From Conexibacter sp. SYSU D00693 (GTDB lineage: Bacteria > Actinomycetota > Thermoleophilia > Solirubrobacterales > Solirubrobacteraceae), in contig NZ_CP070950.1 of NCBI RefSeq assembly GCF_017084525.1, forward strand, positions 1,116,001 through 1,180,000: a stretch of 64,000 nucleotides of DNA. Direction: 5' to 3'. Positions 51,815 through 60,705 of this stretch are shown one piece after another. Position 1 is the stretch's first letter, and every line of letters starts with the position of its first letter. Position numbers and translations under genes: made by a program. A model generated the notes under the pieces. That model saw only the letters and a program-made list of their open reading frames with translations, was not told the DNA's origin and ran no database searches.

Positions 51815-52887
51815 CGCAGCCCCGCCGCGCGCAGCACCTCGCGGGCGATGTCGCGCGCCGCGTAGGGCCTGGCCAGGGCGCCGCTGGCGGCGCCCATCGC
51901 CAGCAGCCGCGCCGGATCGGCCAGGAGCGCCTCGACCTCGGTCCGCAGCCGCGCGGCGTCGAGCTCCGCGTCCGGCACCAGCACCGCCGCGCCCGCGTCG
52001 ACCATCCACCGCGCGTTGGCGGTCTGGTGGTCGGCCGTCGCGTGCGGGTACGGCACGAGCACCGCCGGCTTGGCGTGCGCCGCCACCTCGAAGATCGAAC
52101 CGCCGGCCCGGGCGACGACGAGGTCGCAGGCGGCCAGCGCGTCACCGAAGGGCGCGATGTAGTCGCGCAGGTCATAGCCCGCCGGCGGGGGGTCGCCCAG
52201 GCGCGAGCGCAGCAGCGCGAAGTCCCGCCTGCCACAGGCGTGCAGGACCTTGAAGTCGGCGCCGGCCAGGCCCTCGACCGCCGCCTCGTTGATCGAGCGC
52301 GCGCCCAGCGACCCGCCGAAGACCAGGACGCAGGTGTCGTCCGCAGCCAGGCCGAAGCGCGCGCGGGCCGCGCCCACGTCGGTCTGCGGCGCCGGGACCG
52401 GCCGGCCGAGCACCCGGAAGCGCTCGCCCTCCAGCCCCGCGATCGGGAAGGCGAGGCAGACCCGCCGCGCCCAGCGCGCCAGCAGCCGGTTCGAGACGCC
52501 CAGGTGCGAGTCGGCCTCCGTGAGCACGAGCGGCACGCGCCGGCGCACCGCCGCCGCCCCCGCCACGCCGGCGACGTAGCCGCCGCCGCCCATGACCGCC
52601 GCCGGCCGCAGCTCGCCCAGCAGCCGCGAGCAGGCCGCGACCGCGCCCCCGGCCCGCAGCACCGCCCGGGCCGCCTTCAGCGGGTTCGAGCGGCTGATGC
52701 CCTCGACGCGGACGCGCCGCAGCTCGTAGCCGGCCTCGGGGACGAGCTGCGCCTCGGCGCGCTCGCCGCCCACGAAGACGACGCGGACGTCCGCCTCAGC
52801 CCGCAGCGCGTCGGCCACCGCGAGGGCCGGCACGACGTGCCCCGCGGTCCCGCCTGCTGCGATCACGATCGTCGGCGTCTCGGTCAC
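51811..52887 (-). CDS. murG: undecaprenyl-PP-MurNAc-pentapeptide GlcNAc transferase
   Basis: A 358-residue GT-B enzyme forming lipid II. Signatures are AAGGTAGHVVPALAVA (N-terminal Gly loop), MGGGGYVAG, VLVFGGSLGARSIN and RAGGSIFEVAAHAKPAVLVPYPHAT. The GTG 52887 start gives the usual N-terminus. The start lies inside the ftsW frame, which runs on for 92 bp. Confidence 0.95.
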   Translation of the reverse strand: MTETPTIVIAAGGTAGHVVPALAVADALRAEADVRVVFVGGERAEAQLVPEAGYELRRVRVEGISRSNPLKAARAVLRAGGAVAACSRLLGELRPAAVMGGGGYVAGVAGAAAVRRRVPLVLTEADSHLGVSNRLLARWARRVCLAFPIAGLEGERFRVLGRPVPAPQTDVGAARARFGLAADDTCVLVFGGSLGARSINEAAVEGLAGADFKVLHACGRRDFALLRSRLGDPPPAGYDLRDYIAPFGDALAACDLVVARAGGSIFEVAAHAKPAVLVPYPHATADHQTANARWMVDAGAAVLVPDAELDAARLRTEVEALLADPARLLAMGAASGALARPYAARDIAREVLRAAGLR

Positions 52888-54037
52888 TGCGGCGGGATCC
52901 TTGCGGAACGACCTTGAGGTGCGCGTGCCCGCCGCGGGCGATGTTCAGCAGCACGCCCATGGACGCCAGCAGGACGATGAGGTTCGTCGAGCCGTAGGAG
53001 ATGAACGGCAGCGGCACGCCGGTGAGGGGCGCGAGGCCCAGGACGGTGAAGACGTTGAGCGTCGCCTGGCAGAGCACGAGCGACGTGAGGCCTGCGGCGA
53101 CGAGCTTCGCGTAGGTCCCGCGGGCCGCCTTGGCGACCCGCAGGCCGGCGTAGGCCAGCAGGCCGTAGAGGAACAGCAGCGCCAGGACGCCGACCACGCC
53201 GACCTCCTCGCCGACGATGGCGAGGATGAAGTCCGTGTGGGCCTCGGGCAGGAAGAGGTTCTTGGCCTGCGACTCGCCCAGGCCGCGCCCGAAGAAGCCG
53301 CCGGACCCCAGCGCGATCTGGCCCTGGACGGACTGGAAGCCCTCGTCGGCCGCGTGCGCCCACGGGTCGAGGAACGTCATGAGTCGGTCGCGCCGGTACG
53401 GCGCGCTCAGGGCGTAGAGCAGGACCGCGAAGGCCCCGGCGCCGGACGCCATGCCGAGGATCCGCAGCGGGACGCCGGCCGCCACGAGCAGCGCCATGGT
53501 GGTGAAGGCGATCACGAGCGCCGTCCCGAGGTCGGGCTGGGAGGCGATGAGGACCATCGCCATGCCCGCCACGACCGCCAGGGGCACGAGCTCGCGCGGG
53601 GTGCGCGCGCGCCGCGGCCGCTCGGCCAGGAGCTTGGCGCAGTAGAGGACGAGCGCGAGCTTCATGAGCTCGGAGGGCTGGAACTGCAGCGGTCCCGGCC
53701 CCATCCAGCGCCGCGCGCCGTTGATCTCGACGCCGATGCCCGGGACCTTCACGAGCACGAGCAGCGTGAAGGCCAGCGCCAGGAACATCCCGGTGAGCTT
53801 GGGCAGCAGCCGCAGGTCGAGCCGGGCGACGACGTACATCGCCGCGAGGCCGATCGTCCCGCGCAGGACGTACTGGACGAGGTAGTGGGTGCCGTCGCCC
53901 TGCTCGCTCAGCACGGAGCGCGCGCTCGAGGCGCTGAAGACCATCACCGCGCCGGCGGCGAGGAGGCACAGGATCGCCGTGAGCAGGATCCGTTCCTCGA
54001 CGGTCTGCTCGGCGGCGGGGCGGCGGCGGAACCCCAT
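52796..54037 (-). CDS. ftsW: peptidoglycan glycosyltransferase FtsW (SEDS family)
   Basis: A 413-residue protein with about ten membrane helices. LPEAHTDFILAIVGEEVG has the catalytic Asp region, and PFISYGSTNLIVLLASMGVLLNIAR is the SEDS C-terminal signature. It polymerises lipid II at the septum with FtsI. I chose ATG 54037, with TTG 54040 also possible. After NIARGGHAHLKVV the frame continues about 30 Arg/Asp-rich residues into murG, a 92-bp overlap unlike any other in this operon. A hairpin precedes the start at about 54043-54058. Confidence 0.92.
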   Translation of the reverse strand: MGFRRRPAAEQTVEERILLTAILCLLAAGAVMVFSASSARSVLSEQGDGTHYLVQYVLRGTIGLAAMYVVARLDLRLLPKLTGMFLALAFTLLVLVKVPGIGVEINGARRWMGPGPLQFQPSELMKLALVLYCAKLLAERPRRARTPRELVPLAVVAGMAMVLIASQPDLGTALVIAFTTMALLVAAGVPLRILGMASGAGAFAVLLYALSAPYRRDRLMTFLDPWAHAADEGFQSVQGQIALGSGGFFGRGLGESQAKNLFLPEAHTDFILAIVGEEVGVVGVLALLFLYGLLAYAGLRVAKAARGTYAKLVAAGLTSLVLCQATLNVFTVLGLAPLTGVPLPFISYGSTNLIVLLASMGVLLNIARGGHAHLKVVPQGSRRSDRDADDRDRSRRDRGARRAGPRGGRRAAG

Positions 54038-54042
54038 CAAGC

Positions 54043-54059
54043 CGGGGGTTCGACCCCCG
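54043..54059. other. hairpin between murD and ftsW
   Basis: CGGGGG-TTCGA-CCCCCG is a perfect 6-bp stem in the 42-bp gap between murD and ftsW. These genes would otherwise be expected to overlap, as their neighbours do. It may attenuate transcription or hide the ftsW ribosome site. It looks like a tRNA T-arm by chance only. Confidence 0.4.
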
Positions 54060-54079
54060 CCGCCGGAGTCCTCCCCTTC

Positions 54080-55354
54080 TTATGACAAGCCGGACACGAT
54101 GGCCCGGAACGCGTCGCCGCGGGCCTCGAAGTCGGCGAACTGGTCGAACGACGCGCAGGCCGGCGAGAGCAGGACGACCTCCCCCGGCCGGGCCGCCGCC
54201 CGCGCCGCCGCGACGGCGTGCTCGAGGTCGCCGCGCAGCTCGCCGGTGCCGATCGCCTCACGGATCAGCTCGGCGTCCTCGCCGATGAGGTGCACCGAGG
54301 CGCAGCCGGCCGTGGGCGCGCGCAGCGGGCCGAAGTCCTGGGCCTTGCCCTGCCCGCCCAGGACGAGGTGGACGGGCTCCTCGAAGGACTGCAGCGCCAC
54401 GAGCGTCGAGGCGACGTTCGTCGCCTTCGAGTCGTTGACGTAGACCACGCCGTCGACCCGGCCCACCTCCTCGAGGCGGTGCGGCACGCCCGCGAAGGTC
54501 CGCAGCGCCTCGCGGACGGCGTCGAGCTCGATCCCCCGCGCCAGCGACACCGCCGCCGCGGCCATCGCGTTGGCCAGGTTGTGGCCGCCTCGCAGGCGGA
54601 CCTCGTCCTCGCCCATGAGCCGCGCGCCGCGCCACCGCAGGTCGCCGTGCTCGTCGAGGCGCAGGTCGTCCTCGGCCTCCTCGCCCCACAGCACGACCTG
54701 CGCGCGGCCGCCGACCATGCCGACCAGCTCGCGCGGCACGACCGCGACGTCGCCGGGGCCCTGGTTGGCGAAGATCCGCGCCTTCGCGCCGCGGTAGTCC
54801 TCGAAGGTCCCGTGGCGGTCGAGGTGGTCGGGCTGCACGTTGAGGCACAGCGCCGCGTCGGGCGAGAAGTCGACGGTGTCCTCGAGCTGGAAGGACGAGC
54901 ACTCGACGACCGCCACGCCGTCCTCGGGCAGCGTGCCCACGACGTCGCTGAGCGCCGTCCCGACGTTGCCGGCGACGACGACCGGGATGCCCGCCGTGCG
55001 GTGGACGTGGCCGAGCAGCTCGACGGTCGTCGTCTTGCCGTTCGTGCCGGTGACCGCGACGACGGGACGTCCCAACGCCTTCCACGCGACCTCGAGCTCG
55101 CCGAGCACCGGGATCCCGCGCCGGCGCGCCTCCACGACCACCGGGGCCTCGCGCGGGACGCCGGGCGACTTGACCACGAGGTCGACGCGGTCCAACAGGG
55201 CGACGCCGTCGGTGGCGAGGTGCAGCTCGACGTCCGGGCCGAGGTCGACCTCCGGGGTGCCGCGGTCGGTGGCGAGCACGGTCTCGCCCTGCGAGCGCAG
55301 CAGCCGGGCCGCCGCGGCGCCCGACCGCGCGAGCCCGACCACCAGCGCGGTCAC
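54080..55354 (-). CDS. murD: UDP-N-acetylmuramoylalanine--D-glutamate ligase
   Basis: A 424-residue Mur ligase from GTG 55354. VVGLARSGAAAARLL is the UDP-binding start, VAVTGTNGKTTTVELL the P-loop, ECSSFQLE and NVQPDHLDRHG are the central signatures, and VNDSKATN is a MurD hallmark. It adds D-Glu to the stem peptide. It overlaps mraY as GTGA. Confidence 0.95.
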   Translation of the reverse strand: MTALVVGLARSGAAAARLLRSQGETVLATDRGTPEVDLGPDVELHLATDGVALLDRVDLVVKSPGVPREAPVVVEARRRGIPVLGELEVAWKALGRPVVAVTGTNGKTTTVELLGHVHRTAGIPVVVAGNVGTALSDVVGTLPEDGVAVVECSSFQLEDTVDFSPDAALCLNVQPDHLDRHGTFEDYRGAKARIFANQGPGDVAVVPRELVGMVGGRAQVVLWGEEAEDDLRLDEHGDLRWRGARLMGEDEVRLRGGHNLANAMAAAAVSLARGIELDAVREALRTFAGVPHRLEEVGRVDGVVYVNDSKATNVASTLVALQSFEEPVHLVLGGQGKAQDFGPLRAPTAGCASVHLIGEDAELIREAIGTGELRGDLEHAVAAARAAARPGEVVLLSPACASFDQFADFEARGDAFRAIVSGLS

Positions 55355-56319
55355 GTGATCGACTGCTGATAGATCGTGAACCCGCTCGCGGCGCAGATGC
55401 CGGCGAGGATCCAGAAGCGCAGGATGATCTTCGTCTCCGACCACCCGAGGATCTCGAAGTGGTGGTGGATCGGGGCCATCAGGAAGATCCGCTTGCGGAA
55501 GGTCTGGAAGCTGAAGACCTGGATGAGGACGCTCAGCGCCTCGACCACGAAGATCCCGCCGAGCAGCACGAGCAGCTCCTCGGTCTTCGTCATCACCGCG
55601 AGGCCGGCGATGACGCCGCCCAGGCCGAGCGACCCCGTGTCGCCCATGAAGATCGTCGCCGGGAACGCGTTGAACCACAGGAAGCCGACGCAGGCGCCGA
55701 TGACGCAGCCGGTCAGCAGGGCGAGGTCCTCCTGGCCCTGGGTGATCCACGTGATCCCGATGTAGGCGAACAGGACGATCGCCGCGCAGCCCGCCGCCAG
55801 GCCGTCGAGGCCGTCGGTGAGGTTCACCGCGTTCGTCGTCCCCGCGACCACGAGGTAGATGAACAGCGGGTAGAAGACGCCGAGGTCGATCGTCGCGTCG
55901 ATCGTGCGCAGGCGCAGCGTGTCGTCCAGGCCGGCCTGCTGCGTGGCGATCCACCACAGCCCGAGCGCGACCACGACCTGGCCCAGGAGCTTGTAGCGGC
56001 CGCTGAGGCCGAGCGAGCGGCGCCGGAAGATCTTCGTCGCGTCGTCGGCGAAGCCCAGCAGCGCGCAGGCGATCGCCGCCCCGAACACGCCCACGGACCG
56101 CCAGTCGTAGTCTGAGAGCAGCAGGAACGGGACCGAGATCGCCGTGAAGATGATGATCCCGCCCATCGTCGGCGTGCCGGCCTTCTCGTGGTGGCGCGCC
56201 GGGCCCTCCTCGCGGATGTGCTGGCCGAACTGGCGCACCCGCAGCGCCTCGATGAACTTCGGCGAGAGGAAGATGCAGATGAGCAGGGACGCCGTCCCGG
56301 CGATGAGGATCTCCCCCAT
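55351..56319 (-). CDS. mraY: phospho-N-acetylmuramoyl-pentapeptide transferase
   Basis: A 322-residue polytopic enzyme making lipid I. GFADDATKIFRRRS has the Asp pair, NAVNLTDGLDGLAAGCA the catalytic Asp signature, and MAPIHHHFEILGWSE the HHH motif. About ten membrane helices. It follows murF with a TGATG junction. Confidence 0.96.
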   Translation of the reverse strand: MGEILIAGTASLLICIFLSPKFIEALRVRQFGQHIREEGPARHHEKAGTPTMGGIIIFTAISVPFLLLSDYDWRSVGVFGAAIACALLGFADDATKIFRRRSLGLSGRYKLLGQVVVALGLWWIATQQAGLDDTLRLRTIDATIDLGVFYPLFIYLVVAGTTNAVNLTDGLDGLAAGCAAIVLFAYIGITWITQGQEDLALLTGCVIGACVGFLWFNAFPATIFMGDTGSLGLGGVIAGLAVMTKTEELLVLLGGIFVVEALSVLIQVFSFQTFRKRIFLMAPIHHHFEILGWSETKIILRFWILAGICAASGFTIYQQSIT

Positions 56320-57596
56320 CAGGCGATCGCCTCGACGACGGCCTCGAGGCCCACGCCGCGGGAGGCCTTGACCAGGACGGTGTCGCCCTCGCGCAGGAGC
56401 GTCGGGACCAGCCGGGCGGCCGCGGCGGCGTCGTCGACCTGGGCGTCGCCGCGCATGGCCGCGGCGCGCGGACCGACGGCGACGAGGACGTCGACGCCGA
56501 GCTCGCGGGCGTGGCGGCCGACCTCCTCGTGCAGGCGGCCCTCCTCGGGCCCGAGCTCGAGCATGTCGCCGAGCACCGCGACCTTGCGGCCCGGCGCGGT
56601 GGCGGCAAGGTCGTCCAGCGCGGCCCGCATCGACATCGGGTTGGCGTTGTAGCAGTCGTCCACGACGGTCACCCCGCCGCTGGTGGTCCGCCGCTGCCCG
56701 CGGCGGCCGCTCAGCGCGACCTCGAGGCGACCCGTCGGCTCGACGCCGACGGCGCGCGCGGCAGCCAGGGCGGCGAGGGCGTTCGTGCGCATGTGGGCGC
56801 TGGTGAAGCCGATGTCGAGGCCGTCCGGGAGGTCGCGGACGTCCCCCTCGGGACCGAACGTCGTCCAGACCACGTCGTCGCGCCGGTAGGGCTCGAGCAG
56901 CGCCTCGCCGTGCGGGACGACGGCCGTCCCGCCCGTTCGCAGGCCCCCGACCAGCTCGGCCTTCGTGCGGGCGATCGCCTCGATCGAGCCGAGCAGCTCG
57001 AGGTGGACCGGCCCGATGTTCGTGATGACGCCGACGTCGGGCTCGGCGATCGTCGCGAGCTCGGCGATCTGGCCGGCGCCGCGCATCGCCATCTCGAGGA
57101 CGAGGACCTCGGTCCCCGCGGGCGCGCCGAGGACGGTGAGCGGCAGGCCGATCTCCGTGTTGAGGTTCTGGGCGGTGGCCACGACGCTACGGCCCTGCGC
57201 GACCATCGCCGCCAGGAGGTCCTTCGTCGACGTCTTGCCCGTCGAGCCGGTGACGCCGACGACCCGCGCGCCCAGCGCCCGGCGCCAGGACGTCGCAAGC
57301 CGCTGGAGCGCGGCGAGCGGGTCCGGCGCGGCCAGGACGGCGCCGTCGCCCGGCGCGGCCGCCGCCGCCTCGGCGTGCGCGTCGCCGACCAGGACGCCCC
57401 ACGCGCCGGCCTCGAGCGCCTGCGGCGCGAACGCGCCGCCATCGACGTTGGCGCCCGGCAGGCCCGCGAAGAGCGCGCCGGCCGTGGCGTCGCGCGAGTC
57501 GATGGTCGCGCGGTCGGGCCCGCCGTCGCGCGCGCCGGCGCGGACCAGGCGGGCGCCGCCGGCCTCGGCGACCTGCTCAGGCGACCAGCCGCGCAC
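56319..57596 (-). CDS. murF: UDP-MurNAc-tripeptide--D-Ala-D-Ala ligase
   Basis: A 425-residue Mur ligase from GTG 57596. The P-loop is VVGVTGSTGKTSTKDLLAAMV. ITNIGPVHLELLGS and DDCYNANPMSMRAALD are MurF signatures. It adds the terminal dipeptide. The start overlaps the murE end by 20 bp. Confidence 0.95.
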   Translation of the reverse strand: MRGWSPEQVAEAGGARLVRAGARDGGPDRATIDSRDATAGALFAGLPGANVDGGAFAPQALEAGAWGVLVGDAHAEAAAAAPGDGAVLAAPDPLAALQRLATSWRRALGARVVGVTGSTGKTSTKDLLAAMVAQGRSVVATAQNLNTEIGLPLTVLGAPAGTEVLVLEMAMRGAGQIAELATIAEPDVGVITNIGPVHLELLGSIEAIARTKAELVGGLRTGGTAVVPHGEALLEPYRRDDVVWTTFGPEGDVRDLPDGLDIGFTSAHMRTNALAALAAARAVGVEPTGRLEVALSGRRGQRRTTSGGVTVVDDCYNANPMSMRAALDDLAATAPGRKVAVLGDMLELGPEEGRLHEEVGRHARELGVDVLVAVGPRAAAMRGDAQVDDAAAAARLVPTLLREGDTVLVKASRGVGLEAVVEAIA

Positions 57597-59004
57597 GCAG
57601 CGCCTCCCGGGCGACCTGGACGTCGTCGAAGGGGACCTTCACGCCGCCCGCGAGCTCCTGGCCCTGCTCGTGGCCCTTGCCGGCGACGACCACGACGTCG
57701 CCGTCGCGGGCGGCCGCGACGGCGTGGCCGATCGCCTCGCGGCGGTCCTCGACGGCCACGACCTCGCCGCGGGCGCCGGTCGTGCCGGCGAGGACCTCGT
57801 CGATGATCGCCCGCGGCTCCTCGCTGCGCGGGTTGTCGCTCGTGACGACGACCACGTCGGCGTGCGCCGCCGCCGCCGCGCCCATGAGCGGGCGCTTGGC
57901 GCGGTCGCGGTCGCCGCCGGCGCCGAAGACGACGAGCACGCGGCCGCTGGTGAGCTCCCGCGCGGCGACGAGGACGTTGTCCAGCGCCTCGGGGGTGTGG
58001 GCGTAGTCCACGAGCACCGCGAAGCGCTGCCCCTCGTCGACGGGCTCGAAGCGCCCGGGCGCGGTGCGGGCGGTCGGCAGCGCGGCGGCGATGGTGGCGT
58101 CGTCGACGCCGAGGGCGCGGGCGGCCGCGACGGCGCCGAGCGCGTTGAGCACGTTGAAGCGCCCGGGCAGCGGGACTCGCAGCTCCAGGCCGTCGACGTC
58201 GACGACGCTGCCGGCCGGACCGGCCTGGACGCGCGACGGGCGCAGGTCGGCGTCGGCGTCCAGGGCGACCGTGACGAGCGCCGGACCGTCGAGCTCGCGG
58301 GCCAGCCGCGCCCCGTGGCCGTCGTCGACGTTGACCACCGCGGTGCGCGGTCCCGCCTCGAACAGCCGGCGCTTGGCGCGGAAGTACGCCTCCATGTCCG
58401 GGTGGAAGTCGAGGTGGTCCTGGGACAGGTTGGTGAACACGGCGACGTCCCAGTCGATCGCGTCGGCGCGGTGCAGCTCCAGCGCGTGCGAGGAGACCTC
58501 CATGGCGCAGGCGCGGTCGCCGGCGTCGACCATCGCCCGGAACTGGCGCTGGAGGTCGATCGCCTCGGGCGTCGTGCGCACCGCGGCGGTCTCGACCCCG
58601 CCGACGACCTGGGTCACGGTGCCGAGCAGGCCCGTCCGCAGGCCGGCCGCCTCGAGCAGCGCGCGGACGAGGTAGGCCGTCGTCGTCTTGCCGTTGGTCC
58701 CGGTGACGCCGCACATGCGCAGCTCGCGCGTCGGGTCCCCCGCGAGCCGGGCCGCAGCCGCGGCCATCGCCACGCGGACGTCGTCGACCACGACCTCGGG
58801 CACCCCGAGCCCGAGCGGGCGCTGCACGAGCAGCGCGACCGCCCCCCGCGCGACCGCGTCGGACGCGAAGTCGTGGCCGTCGCGCATGAAGCCGGGGACG
58901 GCGCAGAAGACCGTCCCGGGGCCGACCTGGCGGTTGTCGTAGGCCAGCGCGGTGACCTCGGCGCCCGGGAGGCCCGGGTCGTCGAAGAGCTCGGCCAGCA
59001 GCAC
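57577..59004 (-). CDS. murE: UDP-MurNAc-tripeptide synthetase, meso-diaminopimelate type
   Basis: A 475-residue Mur ligase. CGVTGTNGKTTTAYLV is the P-loop and ACAMEVSSHALELHR a MurE signature. SDNPRSEEP carries the DNPR motif that selects meso-diaminopimelate (lysine enzymes differ here), predicting A1gamma-type or a related DAP peptidoglycan. It lies 37 bp after ftsI. Confidence 0.95.
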   Translation of the reverse strand: MLLAELFDDPGLPGAEVTALAYDNRQVGPGTVFCAVPGFMRDGHDFASDAVARGAVALLVQRPLGLGVPEVVVDDVRVAMAAAAARLAGDPTRELRMCGVTGTNGKTTTAYLVRALLEAAGLRTGLLGTVTQVVGGVETAAVRTTPEAIDLQRQFRAMVDAGDRACAMEVSSHALELHRADAIDWDVAVFTNLSQDHLDFHPDMEAYFRAKRRLFEAGPRTAVVNVDDGHGARLARELDGPALVTVALDADADLRPSRVQAGPAGSVVDVDGLELRVPLPGRFNVLNALGAVAAARALGVDDATIAAALPTARTAPGRFEPVDEGQRFAVLVDYAHTPEALDNVLVAARELTSGRVLVVFGAGGDRDRAKRPLMGAAAAAHADVVVVTSDNPRSEEPRAIIDEVLAGTTGARGEVVAVEDRREAIGHAVAAARDGDVVVVAGKGHEQGQELAGGVKVPFDDVQVAREALRARLVA

Positions 59005-59041
59005 GGGCGGGACGGTATCGGCCCCGCCTGCCGTCAGCGCG

Positions 59042-60700
59042 CTAGCGCGGCTCGATGCCCAGGTAGGGCAGCGCGAAGGCGGCGATCCGCCCGAACGCCG
59101 GGGCCGCGACCTCGCCGCCGTAGATCGCGCCGTGCGGCTCGTCGACCATGACGCTGATGAGCAGCTTCGGACGGTTCGTCGGCGCGAAGCCCACGAAGGA
59201 CGCGATGTAGTTGGCCTTCGAGTACTCGCCGGTGGCGGCGTCGACCTTGTTGGCCGTGCCGGTCTTGCCCGCGAGGTCGTAGCCCGGGATGTGGACCTCG
59301 GACGCGGTGCCGCCCGGGGCGAAGACGCCCTTGAGCATCCCGCGCAGGGCCGCGGCGGTGTTCTGGGAGATCACGCGCTTGCCGCGCGGCGCCGCGACGG
59401 GCTCGCCGCCGATCGAGCGGACCATCCGCGGCGTGCGCAGGACGCCGCCGTTGGCGATCGCCGCGTAGGCCTGGGCCATCTGCATCGGCGTGACCGACTG
59501 GCCCTGGCCGATCGGCAGGTTGCCCATGGTCGAGCCGGAGTAGTTCTTCAGCAGCGGCAGGATGCCCCGCTCCTCGCCGGGCAGCGCGACGCCGGTGGGC
59601 CTGCCGAAGCCGAACTTGCGCATCCAGTGGTCGAAGCGCTTGTCGCCGAGCGCCATGCCGACCTTGATCGCGCCGACGTTCGAGGACTGGGCGAGGATCT
59701 CGGCGGTCGACAGCGTCACGGGCCCGCGCGGGTGGGACTCCTCGATCGTGCGGTCGGCGACCTGGATCGACGGCGGGAGGTCGAACTCCGTGTCGGGCTT
59801 GACCACCCCCTCCTCGAGGGCGCCGGCGACGGTGATCGCCTTGAACGTCGAACCCGGCTCGTAGGTCGCCCCGACCGCGCGGTTCTGCGTCGCGTAGGGC
59901 GGGGCCGCCCCCGGCTTGTTGGCGTCGACCGCGGGCCAGTTGGCCAGCGCGAGGACCTCGCTGGTCTGCGGGTCCATGACGACGGCGGTCGCGCCCTTGG
60001 GCGAGTACGTGGCGCCGAGGCCCTTGAGGACCTCCTCGACCTTGTCCTGGATGTTGGCGTCGATGGTCAGGCGGACGGTCTGGCCGGGACGCGCCGGGAC
60101 GACGTCGCGCACGGAGACCGCGTCGCCGACGCCGTCGCGCACCCGCTGGCGCTTGCCGTCGTGGCCCTTGAGCAGCTTGTCGAAGCGGTACTCGAGGCCG
60201 CGCAGCCCGTCGCCGTCGAGCCCGACCGTGCCGAGGACCTGCGAGGCCAGCGAGTCGCGGGGGTAGGCGCGCGACTGGTTCGGCGTGACGTCGATGCCCT
60301 CGATCGCCAGCTCCTGGACCTTCTTGGCGCGCGACGCCGGCACCTGGCGGGCGAGGAAGACGAAGCCGGTGTCGCGGCGGGTGAGCAGCTCGAGGACCTC
60401 GTCGGGGTCCTTGAACAGCAGGGGCGCGAGCTTGCGCGCGACCGCGCCCGGGTCCTTGACGAGGTACGGCGTCGCCGAGATGTCGTCGGCGGGCTCGGAC
60501 ACGGCCAGCTCGACGCCGCGGCGGTCGACGATCGAGCCGCGGTCGGCCGGCACGACGTCCATGTGCATCTGCTGGCTCGTGGCGGCCTGGGCGTAGCGGT
60601 CGCCGCTGAGGACGCCGAGCTGGAGCGCCCGCAGGCCGGCGAGGCTCAGCAGGACGAGGAAGGCGGCGAAGAGGAGGCCGATGCGCCGCTGGACCAGCAC
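59042..60700 (-). CDS. ftsI: class B penicillin-binding protein, FtsI (PBP3) type
   Basis: A 552-residue transpeptidase from GTG 60700. One N-terminal membrane helix (about 8-28) and a pedestal domain (about 45-190, with RGSIVDRRGVELA) precede the transpeptidase domain. That domain has EPGSTFKAIT (catalytic Ser and Lys), SSNVGA and LAGKTGTANK. No PASTA domains. It crosslinks septal peptidoglycan with FtsW and starts 5 bp after the FtsL-like gene. Confidence 0.95.
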   Translation of the reverse strand: MLVQRRIGLLFAAFLVLLSLAGLRALQLGVLSGDRYAQAATSQQMHMDVVPADRGSIVDRRGVELAVSEPADDISATPYLVKDPGAVARKLAPLLFKDPDEVLELLTRRDTGFVFLARQVPASRAKKVQELAIEGIDVTPNQSRAYPRDSLASQVLGTVGLDGDGLRGLEYRFDKLLKGHDGKRQRVRDGVGDAVSVRDVVPARPGQTVRLTIDANIQDKVEEVLKGLGATYSPKGATAVVMDPQTSEVLALANWPAVDANKPGAAPPYATQNRAVGATYEPGSTFKAITVAGALEEGVVKPDTEFDLPPSIQVADRTIEESHPRGPVTLSTAEILAQSSNVGAIKVGMALGDKRFDHWMRKFGFGRPTGVALPGEERGILPLLKNYSGSTMGNLPIGQGQSVTPMQMAQAYAAIANGGVLRTPRMVRSIGGEPVAAPRGKRVISQNTAAALRGMLKGVFAPGGTASEVHIPGYDLAGKTGTANKVDAATGEYSKANYIASFVGFAPTNRPKLLISVMVDEPHGAIYGGEVAAPAFGRIAAFALPYLGIEPR

Positions 60701-60705
60701 GGCGC

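Noticed and set aside
54043-54059. tRNA remnant suggested by GGGGGTTCGACCCCC
   Set aside because: The loop is five bases and the rest of a tRNA is absent. It is a simple hairpin.
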